NCBI GenBank assembly: GCA_025642065.1
Contig: JAODUP010000712.1
Span: 87,501 to 151,500 of the forward strand
Source: Paralvinella palmiformis
Lineage: Eukaryota > Annelida > Polychaeta > Terebellida > Alvinellidae
Length of the DNA stretch: 64,000 nt
Direction: 5' to 3'
The notes under the pieces are model-generated. The model had not been told where the DNA came from, ran no database searches, and was given only the letters and a program-made list of their open reading frames with translations. Below are positions 11,641-23,269 of this stretch, in pieces. Position numbers and translations under genes: made by a program. Numbering within the stretch: position 1 is the stretch's first letter; every line of letters begins with the position of its first letter.

Positions 11641-11706
<66 letters not shown>
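11641..11706. repeat. (TA)n microsatellite
   Basis: About 32 uninterrupted TA units. Confidence 0.97.
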
Positions 11707-11709
<3 letters not shown>

Positions 11710-11814
11710 TAAATATGTATATTATAAATGATGTTAATTAAATAATATTGAATTAAATATCATTTACTTAGCGTTACTCTGTCAGTACTAATACAATACC
11801 AAATATTGATTAAT

Positions 11815-12560
11815 ACTTGCATTTCTGGTGTAATAGGCCGTAATGGGCCAGCACTGAAATTATATCGATTGCATAAATAATTATACTGGTACCGCATTAG
11901 TCTGGTAACTGGGCGGTATTGGGTTGAGCTATATAACACTTGTATGCAAAACACATCAATATAACATATTTACATAAAACACATCAACAGTGCAGAATTC
12001 ATTTGATTTATCATAGGTCAACTGTTTCTGCAGCAGTAAATTGACATATATTTAACTACAATTGTCTCTACCTGATTTTGTAGGACAATCGTGTCTTGAT
12101 TCTGGCTTAATCATTTAAAGAAAATTGTAATATAATACATAACCATAATGCATCTTAAACGATTTCACAAACAATATACAAATATCAAAGTTATCTCATG
12201 GGTTGATTTATCATTAATAGGCGGATGATTGTATTTGGCCAGTACTGAAATGATACAGAATGCGTTACCAATTTTACTGGTACAGTGTCAGCCAGGTAAT
12301 GGGACTTAATTGGTCGATAGTCTAAACGTATAACGGGCCTTGTATCGGCAAGATAACGGTATAGCTATACAGGTCCGGTGCATGACAGTAATGGGCCATT
12401 ACAGCCAGCAATGGCCCATTACTGGTTGTCTATCCTTGGCATATACCGGACCCGTACCTTACCGCTGTGCAAAATGTAATCTGGTAGACAGTGCAGACTA
12501 TATCAGGCCAATAACGGCCTGGAGTCGCATTGCTTATTGGGTTCTGCCACATCCATGTAT
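11815..12560. repeat. GGCC-rich diverged direct repeats
   Basis: Two related blocks about 390 bp apart share GGCCAG.ACTGAAAT, then ACTGGTAC and GGTAA.TGGG (about 11847-11910 and 12237-12303). Further TAATGGGCC and CCGGACC words continue to about 12480. The island is richer in G+C than its flanks. A 77-codon plus frame at 12340-12573 has no recognisable domain. This looks like the remains of a repeat family built from AATGGGCCATT-like units. Confidence 0.55.
12386..12424. repeat. Perfect inverted repeat, 15-bp arms, 9-nt loop
   Basis: CAGTAATGGGCCATT (12386-12400) is followed after 9 nt by its exact reverse complement AATGGCCCATTACTG (12410-12424). Each arm itself contains the palindrome AATGGGCCATT or its complement, so several alternative hairpins are possible. 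It could form a cruciform. It has no terminator-like T run. Confidence 0.9.
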
Positions 12561-12672
12561 TTTAAAGCTGTAGAATAATTTACCCTTTTCACACAAAACA
12601 AGGTCATCAATCAACATACTATTACTGTAACATACTTTAATATATCAAAATGAATTTTTATAGTGGCAAGTG

Positions 12673-12687
12673 AACTACTGCTACTAT

Positions 12688-12723
<36 letters not shown>
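12673..12723. repeat. (ACT)n trinucleotide microsatellite
   Basis: About 16 ACT units with an interruption near the start. Confidence 0.95.
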
Positions 12724-12725
<2 letters not shown>

Positions 12726-12845
12726 TCCTTGGTCAATATAGAATGAACTGATTTCATGTTGTTGTAAACGATAGATCACAGCATGGATATGTGATGCAGT
12801 TATAGGATTATCTTGAAATTCATTTGCCATTCTGAGGTGGCATCT

Positions 12846-13041
<196 letters not shown>

Positions 13042-13044
<3 letters not shown>

Positions 13045-13567
13045 TTTTCGTTTATGACTTGAGCCACCGTTATCTTCAAATGATTCCCCAACTTCATGCT
13101 TTCTTTTTAGGACCTGAGTATGACCAACAAAGTAAGCTTCAACAAGTTGCCTACTGCTTTTACCTGGAGTATTTTTCAACAGGTCTACTTTGGGTTAATT
13201 TCATTTTTGGCAGCCATTTTCAAAATTTACATTGGATAATCTCCACTAAATATCTAAAACGATATGATTTCTATTCCCCTAATTGTGGTATCACTTATAC
13301 AGAAATTCAGCGGCCAAGTTTGTATATTTACGCATATAATTAAACAACAATCAATCAAAACACATATAGTTTATTTGAACAATTGCATAGAACTTTCAGA
13401 AACACATGTAACATGGTGAGGCATTTTCATAATCACAAAAAAACTTATCTAACTTTTAACTTATCTAACAACTTCTATGAGCTTCAGTCAAATTGTATTT
13501 GTTTGGCCTAATTCTCATAATATACTAATTATCCTCACTGGTGAATTAGTGCTGATTATTATGAGGA

Positions 13568-13568
<1 letters not shown>
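13042..13568. other. No gene recognised
   Basis: The plus frame continuing out of the CA tract to 13343 has about 100 non-repetitive codons (13042-13343) but no recognisable domain, and it depends on the microsatellite for its start. I see no other signal. Confidence 0.45.

Positions 13569-13621
<53 letters not shown>
13569..13621. repeat. (TA)n microsatellite
   Basis: About 26 uninterrupted TA units. Confidence 0.97.
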
Positions 13622-13624
<3 letters not shown>

Positions 13625-13775
13625 AAGGATTTACCCCAGTACATATTTAATAATTATAGCCAAAATGGCAGTGTTAAACGTAGCTGGATACCTCAAATCA
13701 AGGAGACGCACATGGTCTCTAATGTATAGCTTCCCCACGGATACTAATAGTAAAAAAATCAGTATTTAGAATATA

Positions 13776-13912
13776 TGGCATATTCAGTGGAGAAAACCTT
13801 GCCAGTTGCCTGGCTGGATTAAAACTTATCCTACCATGGTGCCACTGCCGAGGCGCGAACCTGTAACACCTCGGACAGTATGACCATAGCCATAGGTAAA
13901 TAGTTTCAATGA
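13776..13912 (-). repeat. tRNA-derived SINE, family S1
   Basis: Read on the minus strand, a B-box-like ACAGGTTCGCGCCTCGG precedes a body with GTGGCACCATGGTAGGA, CCAGCCAGGCAACTGGCAAG and TTTTCTCCACTGAATATG. Matching bodies occur at 50861-51030 (minus) and about 42975-43135 (plus). A box material lies near 13895-13905 (TATGGCTATGGTC). The 3' CATCATCAT tail seen at 50.9 kb is missing here, so this copy is truncated. It has no coding capacity. Confidence 0.75.
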
Positions 13913-15890
13913 TGGATTTAGCTGATCGTAATAGTAACACATATAGACCTTGATATGGACAGCTAACATTTTCTACATGAAAACACTTTTAATATTTCTG
14001 ATGTCTTACACTAAATAATATTCGAAGTCTATGATCTGGAATAATTAATATTAAATAAAACATTATCGTTTATCTTGCTTTACTATTTAGTCTGACCAAC
14101 TAATAGATTGGAATATCACAACGATCATAGATAATCGCGTAAACAAATCGCCCTTCAAATAATTTAGAGAGAAATATTATATCTGTCAGATCCATTATTC
14201 TGTAGACCAGTTATTGATGTTCATCAAATATCTAAAATAAGCTGTGATCTGCGGATAGAATATCGTGTAAAATCAACGTTCTTTTTCTTAAAGTGTTCCC
14301 CTTAGTTCCCTTATATGATCTATTCATTTAAAAAATGGTTTTAAGAATTACAAATATAACTATTAAAATAATTATTAGTTAAGGTGATACATCATAGAAT
14401 GTACTGTAACTCATAATCATCTTATTCCCAAATCATTAGCTCACAGTCAAAATGTAAAACAAAGACAACGAAATAATCGAAAGTTTTTAAAGACGCGAAA
14501 AATTATATTTGACTTCCACTAAAAAAACTAAAACGACATAGAATCTTAAATGGAGTCAGCAATGATAAATCTTAAACCAAAATATATACGCAATGTACCA
14601 TATATGACTCCATATATGACTCCATATATGACACCATTCATGAACAGTAATTGTACAACAAAGATTGTATACCCATATATAGATCCCCCTAGTTCAATAC
14701 AAAAGAGGGACCTAATGAATGTGAAGACCCAGAAGATAGGAAGTAGTTGTGTTTAATTATATTGGTGGTAATTTGGCATATTTTGAAAAAATAATAATGT
14801 GTGCTATTCATTGAGATCATGGCTTTTACTGAATTATCATTATAATAAACGGTCAGTAATTAAAAAAATGGCTTATAGTAAAAACCAACGTAATATAAAT
14901 AGAGGGGTTTATATAGTAATTTTGTAATTTACTGATGTGAACGATTGTTTAAGGTTATATGTTATGCATGGTATTATATACAACTATCTTTATATTCATG
15001 TACTAAATTTAGCACCAACCAGAATCAATAAATATGGTTATTCTATCAATCGATCATTGTATGCTCAGGTGCCATATCAATTTGAATACGTAGGATTATC
15101 ACTGAATAAAGGTAATTTGTGCTGAAGAAATGTCCCTGAAAGCATTATTCTTTGCATACTTACAGTTTTATATTATACATTCGGTAGTTTAGCTTACCCA
15201 GAATATGGAAATGGCGTCATAGTCTATTAACTAACCAATAAGGCTTAATTTACATACAAACAGCTTAATAAAACAATAAAACCAGAAATAACAACCTGTC
15301 CTTGTAAATAAACATTGATCAATAAGTAGTATTATTGTTGTTTGTTTAATGATGAAAATAATTATTCACGTATTATATATTTAACAACGTTCCCTTCAAA
15401 GCAAATAACAGGAAAACCTTATCTCATCTATTATATATGCATTATATATATTTTGCAGATACATTTTAACGTACTTTATATGTTGACCATAGTCTGTTTT
15501 GTTGACTCTGTTAATAGTGAGCTCGGAATTTGTCGTCCGCTAAATACTAATGCAAGCTTGTACGTCAGGAAGGAAAAGGATTACGGCTCAAGGATCATGA
15601 AAGCATCTTGATCCTAATCAAGTCAGGTCACAGAAGCTCTGGATTAGCCATCCTCTGACGTAGCCTAGCTCAATCAACTAATTACTACTGAATGATGCCG
15701 TTGTTGGTTTATTTACATAAATCTTACAGCTCTTGGATGCTTCTTGTTACAAAGTACGCTATAATCTTCATTCGAAATTGCTGTATGCTTGGTAGGTTTA
15801 ACCATTTCAGTAACATATCATTTGGACTAAGATTACTTTAACATTCATAAATATGCCTGTATTTTCATATTACGTTTTAGCTGATGCACC
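13913..15890. other. A+T-rich DNA with a small 12-bp repeat
   Basis: At 14596-14640 the unit CCATATATGACT is repeated about three times (encoding PYMTPYMT in one frame, which is not evidence for a gene). Short frames at 14550-14756, 14937-15125 and 15342-15611 show no domain. I see no RNA gene. Confidence 0.5.
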
Positions 15891-15894
15891 TATT

Positions 15895-16430
15895 TACATT
15901 GCTATAGCTGTATCTAATTTATATATTTCAATCAATTTGGTTGTGACTGTGATTCGATATTATTGACGCCTTTGACCTGTACTGAAGCTCAGTGAAAGTT
16001 TAGTTATTAGCCCTATATCTGTCTTTGCGTCATATGTTTTATTCCTAATTACTCCTTTTATTGATCGAAGCTCAGTACTTCAGATCTGTATTGAAAGCTT
16101 GTATCGTGTAGTCCATTAGCATTAACATTATCAATTAACGTTAACAACTTGTAGCAAGTTATGTCATATTTCAGGACCATCTGATCTATGTCTGGCGTCC
16201 AAATTGCCGTGTAAATAGATGAGTCATAGATGACTCCCCAACATTTGTAGCTGAAACATTTAATACGAGGTTGATTGTGTTAGATTGTGACATGCATAAT
16301 CATTATTGTAGATTTATTTAGTTTGTAAATACTTCAATCAATTTAGTTTTAAATATGATTCAACATGATTGACACGTATGATTTTTACTGAAGCTCATTG
16401 AAAGTTTAGTTAGTAGCAATATATTTCGTC
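15895..16430. repeat. Diverged local direct repeat, offset about 405 bp
   Basis: About 120 bp at 15915-16035 matches 16320-16435 with shared blocks TTCAATCAATTT, GATTC.A.AT.ATTGAC and ACTGAAGCTCA.TGAAAGTTTAGTTA. The second copy leads into TTAGCGCTATAGAAGCTTG (about 16464), which resembles the 3' end word of the SINE at 38.15 kb. It may be a LINE/SINE 3' end that was duplicated locally. Confidence 0.55.
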
Positions 16431-16484
16431 TGGGGTCAGTTCTTATCCAGAATGTTAGCGCTATAGAAGCTTGTAATTATAACA

Positions 16485-18988
16485 TATTGTGCCTCATAGT
16501 TAAAACGATGCAATTTGAAGGAATTTGAAAGTCGATTGTTTCGTATACGTTCCTCTACAATATATTTATTAGGCACATTTCTTATCAAATAAATTATCTC
16601 AGATAGCATAGAATCAGTTATATAACTTCAAGCTATATATCTTAGCGAAAACAGGACTAGGGAATATAATTAAGCCACTTTTGTGGTTTTCAGTTAATTA
16701 TTGAACCCCACAACATTAAACAGTATTTACATGCAACACTTCTTAAATAAATACAAGTTACTAAACTACCATTACACTTTAGTGGTGAAACACTGTTGTA
16801 TATAATTATGAAAACACATAAAGTTCGCAAACTAGATTGTGGTTTAAAGGTGACGGTAAAAGAAATTTCAAATTTCAAAGTAAATATAAAGTAATAAATA
16901 ATTACTTTATTCCCTAGCAGATGCACTACCATATTCAAAACAATTATAACCACTGGCTATAATATTTCCATCAAAATGTTCCCCAAATCTTTAATTTCTG
17001 TGAGAAATTAGATCAACAAGTGTAGACGTGCATCTAGAGCCACCCCCTCTACCGTCGACATCCGGTTCCGGTCGACAACAAGAGTTGTATTGGCGTGTAT
17101 TGGTTTGTATTGGTATAAGCTTAATTGATAAGTAAGCATACTAGACCTAAATGCGAACATTTTCCTCTTCCTAATACTTAACGTCATTTAAAGTAGTGAT
17201 ATTTGTCGGTACACGGGAGCCCAGCAGATACATGGGGCTCTTCCATATGTGGCCTATACGTTATACAAGAATATCCCCCCCCCCCGGACAACATACAAGA
17301 CTTGTTTAACAGTTTAGTGGAGTCTACAATACACTGCCATAAAAAACTTTAAGTAGGCCTAAATAAATTTAAATGTTTTGCGAACGAGTGTAATCTTACT
17401 TTATTTAGGATAGCGTGAACTGGTAAATGTTCAGTAGTTTCTCGCGATATTACCCTATTATCGCTCATAGATACCCGTTCTCTATTCAGTTTCTCTATTC
17501 AAGCTATTGGTTCGGTTGGGGATAGCATTACCTTGTTTGTCGAATATGGTTGGAATGGCATCTTCTGTGAGTCTGACACCCTTCATGTCATATCCAACTG
17601 ATCATACCATAGACGGAGAAATAACGAACATACGTTCCTCGAAGTGCTAAGCTGACACGTTTGCTTACACTGCGCCCTGTGCATGTTTTGTTTTCAGCCA
17701 ATGCCGCAATGAGTCTTATTTTGGGGTAATTAATGCATACTTCATCAACTGACATGTAAATTTGCACAATGATATGCAGCACAATACATCATATACGTTT
17801 AACAAAGACAGCATAGAACACGTAATACAGGTTCAACAAGGCCGTGTGGAGTGTTTATATCTTTGTTTGGAAATCAAAGACGTCACATTCCGAAGTTTTC
17901 CGAAGATTCTCGATTAAAGCTGGGGGATGTGAGATGCTAGCAAACCAAGTTTTAAAACCATAATAACTTTATTTGTAGGAACAAAATAATTAATTATAAA
18001 TCTAATTAAAATTTATTTTATTAAATAACACTGACATTTAGAACAATTTAGGAAACCTTTTCCTGTGACCATTAAGTCGCATCACAGAGAAAACAAAATA
18101 CGCTTACTGAATAAGTGGACAATACTATGCAAAATGTTTGTTTCTAGAATAGTATAAAATAACCTAAAACTAACTAAATAAGTCCTCAAAGAAGAAGCAG
18201 ACTTATAACAAAACACCTCTTTACTGAAATATGCTATCTTGATTAAATTAAAATGAAATATCAATTGATATTGATACAATACTCACTAAATTAGTAAAAA
18301 TAATTACAAATAATACCACAATATCTTATAAACGTGTGATAAGGTAATAGCTACAAACACAATGTTAAATTCTCTTCTGAAAAATGATAAAATCATCAGT
18401 CAATCAGCTTATCTTCGTAGTCTTCTTATACAAGCGCAAACACTTATAAGTCACAAATATAACCTCTCTATGAAATAGTAATAGTTATTACTTTTCCCCA
18501 GTTAATCCAATATTTTAATTAACTGATCACTGGGTAATGCTAAACAAAGTAGTTCCAACCAAATGTACTATATATATAGCTTATTATAATTCTTGGAAAT
18601 ATAATATACACAATAATTGCTATATCCTATCGTAACCAATTACAATATTTCTGGGTCATACACATCGACACAATATGTTGTCATTGCCTGTGCATATCTT
18701 ATAGACAATCATAATAATTCGTGGTTAATTACAAACATAAATATGCGATCCTTCCAGTAAGCACATTATGAATTAATCTGTTGACTCGAGTATTTCTTTA
18801 TTATATCTGTAATGTTTCTGGTCATTTATTATGTCATAAGTGTTGAAAATAAATAAACATATGACGAGATTATAAGTGTCACTGTGGTTGCAATCGATGT
18901 TGTGCTTTATTTTTGTTACATACCATGTTTTTACGATATAAATGGTAAGTCACGGACTCGACCTTCCGACAGTCACATCAAATTATTC

Positions 18989-18990
<2 letters not shown>
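16485..18990. other. A+T-rich DNA, nothing recognised
   Basis: Only scattered short frames with no domain (16690-16953, 17588-17782, 18082-18279). A 13-C run lies near 17274-17286. No RNA gene or transposon protein is visible. Confidence 0.5.
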
Positions 18991-18992
<2 letters not shown>

Positions 18993-19032
<40 letters not shown>

Positions 19033-19127
19033 CACACAGATACATACATGCACACACATTAAGACATAAGACACACACGCACGCACACGCACACACATAC
19101 ACATACTGATATATATATATATATATA

Positions 19128-19171
<44 letters not shown>
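18993..19171. repeat. Compound (TA)n-(CA)n-(TA)n microsatellite
   Basis: TA repeats at 18993-19030, a CA/CACG tract at about 19048-19106, and TA repeats at 19110-19171 interrupted by CTGA. All frames through it are artefactual Tyr-Ile or Cys-Val repeats. Confidence 0.95.
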
Positions 19172-19175
<4 letters not shown>

Positions 19176-19465
19176 CAAGGCACATCAAAACAAACACATC
19201 ACACAGTAAAGCCATTATAATAATATTACATTTTCTATGACAAAACTTACTAATTAATTAAAACCGATTGATCACCTCACCTTTGTTATTTCATTAGACA
19301 ATGTTTAGCACTATGCTTCTTGCAAGTAACTTAATATTGCAAGATATATAGTGGAGAAAAACCTTACTAACTCAGCCAACAAAAACATACTAAATATTGT
19401 CATTTGAATATGATAATTACTAATCAATAAAGGGAGAAAAATATAATTATTCTTGTACCAGAATT

Positions 19466-19467
<2 letters not shown>

Positions 19468-19525
<58 letters not shown>
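19468..19525. repeat. (TA)n microsatellite
   Basis: About 28 uninterrupted TA units. Confidence 0.97.
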
Positions 19526-19528
<3 letters not shown>

Positions 19529-19529
19529 G

Positions 19530-20460
19530 TATAAAATAATTATAATAAATATCACGACAAATATGAAATCCGAAACTCATGATCAAGTACAGGTTATAAA
19601 AAACACCCCTTTGTCTAGATATCTTATTTTTCTCAGAAATCTAAGATACGTTCGCTCAACATGCTTCACTCTATTCATTTATATATATTATTATTCATAA
19701 TACTAATGTATCCAATGGTAACTATCTTTTTGACGTACTTTAATCCCATAATGATGTTCCCTTCTCATTATCAGTATTCTCGAAAGTAGACTCGATCATT
19801 TCATTAACTCTTTAACATGACCAACCCCCTCAGTTCTATTTTCCAACATTTCAGGTATCAGCTTGATATGAGGATGTCATTCCGTCGCAAATAGCATATA
19901 ACAGAATGCCAATGAGAAAGAAAGACCGGTGATAAATGGTCTCTTCACTACTGACAGTGTGTTATAATCAAATATTAGATACCAATAGTGTTATCAAAAA
20001 TGTTCAATATGTTTAATATTCTCATACGATTGATACCGTTTGTGGAAAGAAGCGAGGCTCACTACCAAAGTAGAACATAAGGTAACACTTATTGGTATTA
20101 TTATGTGCATCAAATCAAACTCTATTAATGTTGTTGAAGCTACGGATATAAATGCTGCAAGGAGACAGAGACGTTATTGTGAACAGTAGTGGATCACGGC
20201 CACGTTGTATGTTCACTAGGATATGACCAAGGTTAGTATTATGCAAGTGAAAATTACCTTTGCCTTCGCGAAATCGGAATATTAAAGCTAAAAGCGTGCA
20301 ACGCAAATCGAAGGGATAATTTTAATTTTGTGAAAAACGTACTACATAAAACGTCGAGTGTCTTCTTTAATCAAACAATAATAAATATACATAATACGTT
20401 CTGTTCTAGAACCTTATCACAGTGTCTATGTTAGTAGACGAGTACTGCGCGTCATTGGAA
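19530..20460. other. A+T-rich DNA, nothing recognised
   Basis: No coding or RNA gene signal. The frame at 20115-20306 on the minus strand has no recognisable domain. Confidence 0.5.
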
Positions 20461-20469
20461 GTACATTCG

Positions 20470-20640
20470 AGTCTCTCTCCGAGCATACATGTTAAGTTTT
20501 GGAAATGCCAATGTGGGTGATTTATATGTAAATCGGAGGGTCTCGGAAAATCTGGCTGTTATAAGTAAATCGGAGGGTTTCGGAAAATCGGGCATTATAC
20601 GTAAATAAGGGATTCATACATAAATCAGGTGGTCTAAGGT
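20470..20640 (-). repeat. hAT element 3' subterminal region with short tandem repeats
   Basis: CCGAGCATACATGTTAAG at about 20477 is an imperfect inverted match to the sequence at about 23230-23255 beyond the other end of the transposase, as expected for (sub)terminal inverted repeats. It is followed by a unit of about 40 bp (AAATCGGAGGGT.TCGGAAAATC) present twice and a half. Exact element ends and an 8-bp target duplication could not be fixed. Confidence 0.5.
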
Positions 20641-21921
20641 AACACAATACTTTCCATGACAGTGAATATCAAATTTTATTATTACTCAACAGCTTACATG
20701 AAATCGATCAACAAAAAAGAAATAAGAATAGACACACTCCTTTACTTGTATTTCCTACATAGTTCCAGGTCATTACCTTGGCTGCCTTGCAAAGATCTTT
20801 GTCTGGGACAAAACGCATAGCAAGGATCGTCTGGGTTGATCTTGCAAGACAGCAGCCCACGGATGGTGTCATTGCCGAGCTGCAAACGCGAGTATGTGTC
20901 TATCTTTCGGGCCACTGAGAACACACGTTCAATGTCGGCGTTGCTATGTGCAATCACTGTCAGCGTCGCGTCATCACACGTGTGAGCAGTGGAAACCTCA
21001 TTGCCCCCACAAATGTGTTCTTGCGACCCATCTCGGCCCAGAACATGTCGACATGAGTGTCACTCGTAACAATCGGTATATCGTCATCTGGACTCAATTG
21101 ATAGTCCTGGAACTATTCCACGAGATGTTTGATTTCATCATCTGCCACAATGCTGAAACGAGTGGCCAAATATCTCACAATCGTTGGACTCCATATGGGG
21201 TCTGTATTCAACAGAGAGAGATCTTTCAGCAATGTGTCATGAAATGGGAAGATCTTCACCATCTTCTCGACAATGGCAACGTAGAAGTGACGCACACTTG
21301 AATATCTGCGTTCTGGTGCTGTCAGCCAAGTCATCATCACTGTCTGCCAGCATGGTCCGCATAGTCATGCCAACAGCGAGGATGGCGTTATCAAGCTGTA
21401 CATACCGGTCAGCAAAAGACACCTTTGTCAGATCTGTAGCAGATTTGATGACACGGATCAACACATATTTCGCCAAGAAGGGGCGAAAAAAAACGCTTTA
21501 TCTCGGGGGTGAGGATGGCGATCTGCGTAACATCTGTCTAGAAGATCGTGTTGAACGCTTTCAACCGCTCAAAGATGAAAGACAGGAACATGAAGTACGC
21601 CTTCATCTGCACACTGGCGAGGTAGTCGGCACATCGCTTCACACGGCATGGCCGTTCAGGATTCTAGTGGCTTTCAAAGTAGCTTAGCTGTGCCGACCAC
21701 TGCTGCAGAAAGCGGTTGACGCATTTCTCCAAACAGCAGCTCTTCCACTGGCATCGGCAGTTGCTTTACAGCGCAAACGCAACAGAGATTTGCCAGATGA
21801 CAGATACATCCAATGTCAAGACCTCTGGCTGGACGTTCCTGATCCGGGATAGCACGGAGTTGTGTCGGCCTGTCATAACACTGCAGTTATCCGACGAAAA
21901 CGCGATGAGATTCGTCCAAGA

Positions 21922-22103
21922 GATTCCTCGTGTACTGAAAGATAATTAAATGACATAAGTAAATAATATCAATGGATTTCAAATGATTCCTTGTGTACTG
22001 AAAGAAAATAAAGTGACTTAAATAAATAATAGCAATGGATTTTCCTAGGGATTCCTCGAGTACTAAAAGAAAGTACTGATATAAATAAATGATACCAATG
22101 CAT
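21922..22103. repeat. 62-66 bp tandem repeat inside the hAT pseudogene
   Basis: GATTCCT.G.GTACT.AAAG begins at 21922, 21984 and 22050, each followed by an A+T-rich AAATAAATAATA.CAATG part. The first unit starts within the transposase-derived sequence (HEESLG frame on the minus strand), so the array arose by local amplification at or after the insertion of A+T-rich DNA into the transposase. Confidence 0.85.
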
Positions 22104-22300
22104 GTCTTTACACTTTACATAGTAACAATAAGAAGCTCAGGCAATATGTGAATCAATAAGTCATACGAAAAAAGAAATGTATGTACTTACTAATCAAAAT
22201 AATTCAATTATTGCAGTTCAATGACAAAGCTCAGCTAGACATTTAAAATGTTAAAAAATTATCGTATTCACTAAATTAAATAATTTACAATTGAAAAAAA
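22104..22300. other. A+T-rich insertion within the hAT pseudogene
   Basis: About 200 bp with A+T content far above the transposase sequence on either side and no transposase similarity in any frame. With the adjacent tandem repeat it separates the N-terminal block of the transposase from the DIGCICHLANLC block. Confidence 0.5.
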
Positions 22301-23149
22301 TCAGTAAATACATTCAAATCTGTGTGCTCCGGTGCCGATATTGTAGATCGGGATATCGACAAAATCGTGTCACTGCCTTGGCGATCTATGGGTTGAACAC
22401 TATCGCCAGTGTCTTTTCGCCGTCTTGGTCGTTACTTTCGTATTGTGATTCTGACACAGCTGGTCAATGTTAGCATCAAGACGAGAGGCCAACGCTTTCT
22501 AGACGATCATGGTAGTCTTGATACGGCCCGACGTGAAATTTCCCGCAATATCGCTATTGGGGAACAACTGCTTGGCCAATTTCATGAAATGATCAGCCAC
22601 CGAAAATGATAGATTTGGCTCGGCAACGAATTGCTCAAACGTTACCTCGGCGGTTAACACATTGGTGGACAGGTCGGTCGTTTTCGAAGTTGCGAAGAAG
22701 GATTTCATCTGCGGCTGTGTCTTCGTGGCGTTCTTCAAAGTACCGAGACTTGCCGGCTTCGAATGGCGAACAACATCGTACTTGCCACCGAACGATACAT
22801 TCACGTGCACGTTGCACACTTTGCAGTACGCAAATATCGGTCCCTTGTCACTGGCGCATACAAAATCCATTCGGATAGCCCATTCCGGTTGATATTTTGC
22901 AGCGTATTTTCTTTTCTTCGCGGAACTAGCGCACGGCCAATCAGATGCTCGCTTCGCCATATTGTCATCGTTTCAGAGAAACGATCAGCGAATCATACGC
23001 CTTATAACACTTGATTTAAGGTGGCAAGTCAAGACCCGTTTGTTTACCAAGACTATGTGCAATAAATACGTAGTGATTACGTTGCAAGCCCAAGCGATTT
23101 ATAGAAAACGGCAAATCAAAATTAATTTAGATTTTTGTTCACTAGATTT

Positions 23150-23265
23150 CGTTGAAGTTGTGGGAGATCGGGTTTCCCGCGCGGGAGTGCAGGAGATTTG
23201 ATGTGATTGTGGGAGTCTCCCGCTGAATGCGGAAGACTTAACGTGTATGTCCGAGTCTGATATGA
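23150..23265 (-). repeat. hAT element 5' subterminal region
   Basis: This stretch is G+C-rich with self-complementary words: GGTTTCCCGCGCGGGAG, and GGGAGTCTCCCGC. Its complement contains CGGACATACACGTTAAGTC, an imperfect inverted copy of the sequence at 20477-20500 (17 of 23 positions match by eye). It therefore probably marks the 5' side of the same hAT element. Confidence 0.5.
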
Positions 23266-23269
23266 GACA

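Larger units (their letters stand above)
20742..22960 (-). pseudogene. hAT-family transposase, frameshifted
   Basis: A hAT transposase would cut and paste its element; this copy is dead. The start at 22960 gives MAKRASDWPCASSAKKRKY, a basic N-terminus, then a BED-like zinc finger (YCKVCN and a DVVRHSKPASLG part whose final His appears lost), then a conserved N-terminal block EPNLSFSVADHF up to SGRIKTTMIV with a stop at 22499. Beyond that the homology continues in other frames: a DIPIYNIGTG block near 22330, DIGCICHLANLC at about 21790-21825, FLAKYVLIRVIKSATDL near 21460, and SVRHFYVAIVEKMVKIFPFHD near 21290. The C-terminal dimerisation motif HSNADIERVFSVARKIDT, diagnostic of hAT transposases, lies at about 20890-20950, and the frame ends at 20742. 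The reading frame changes at least three times and stops interrupt it. The overall size (about 2.2 kb) fits a full-length gene. Confidence 0.9.

Noticed and set aside
14550..14756. Possible repeat protein with PYMTPYMT units
   Set aside because: Only a three-copy 12-bp DNA repeat in an otherwise unremarkable short frame.
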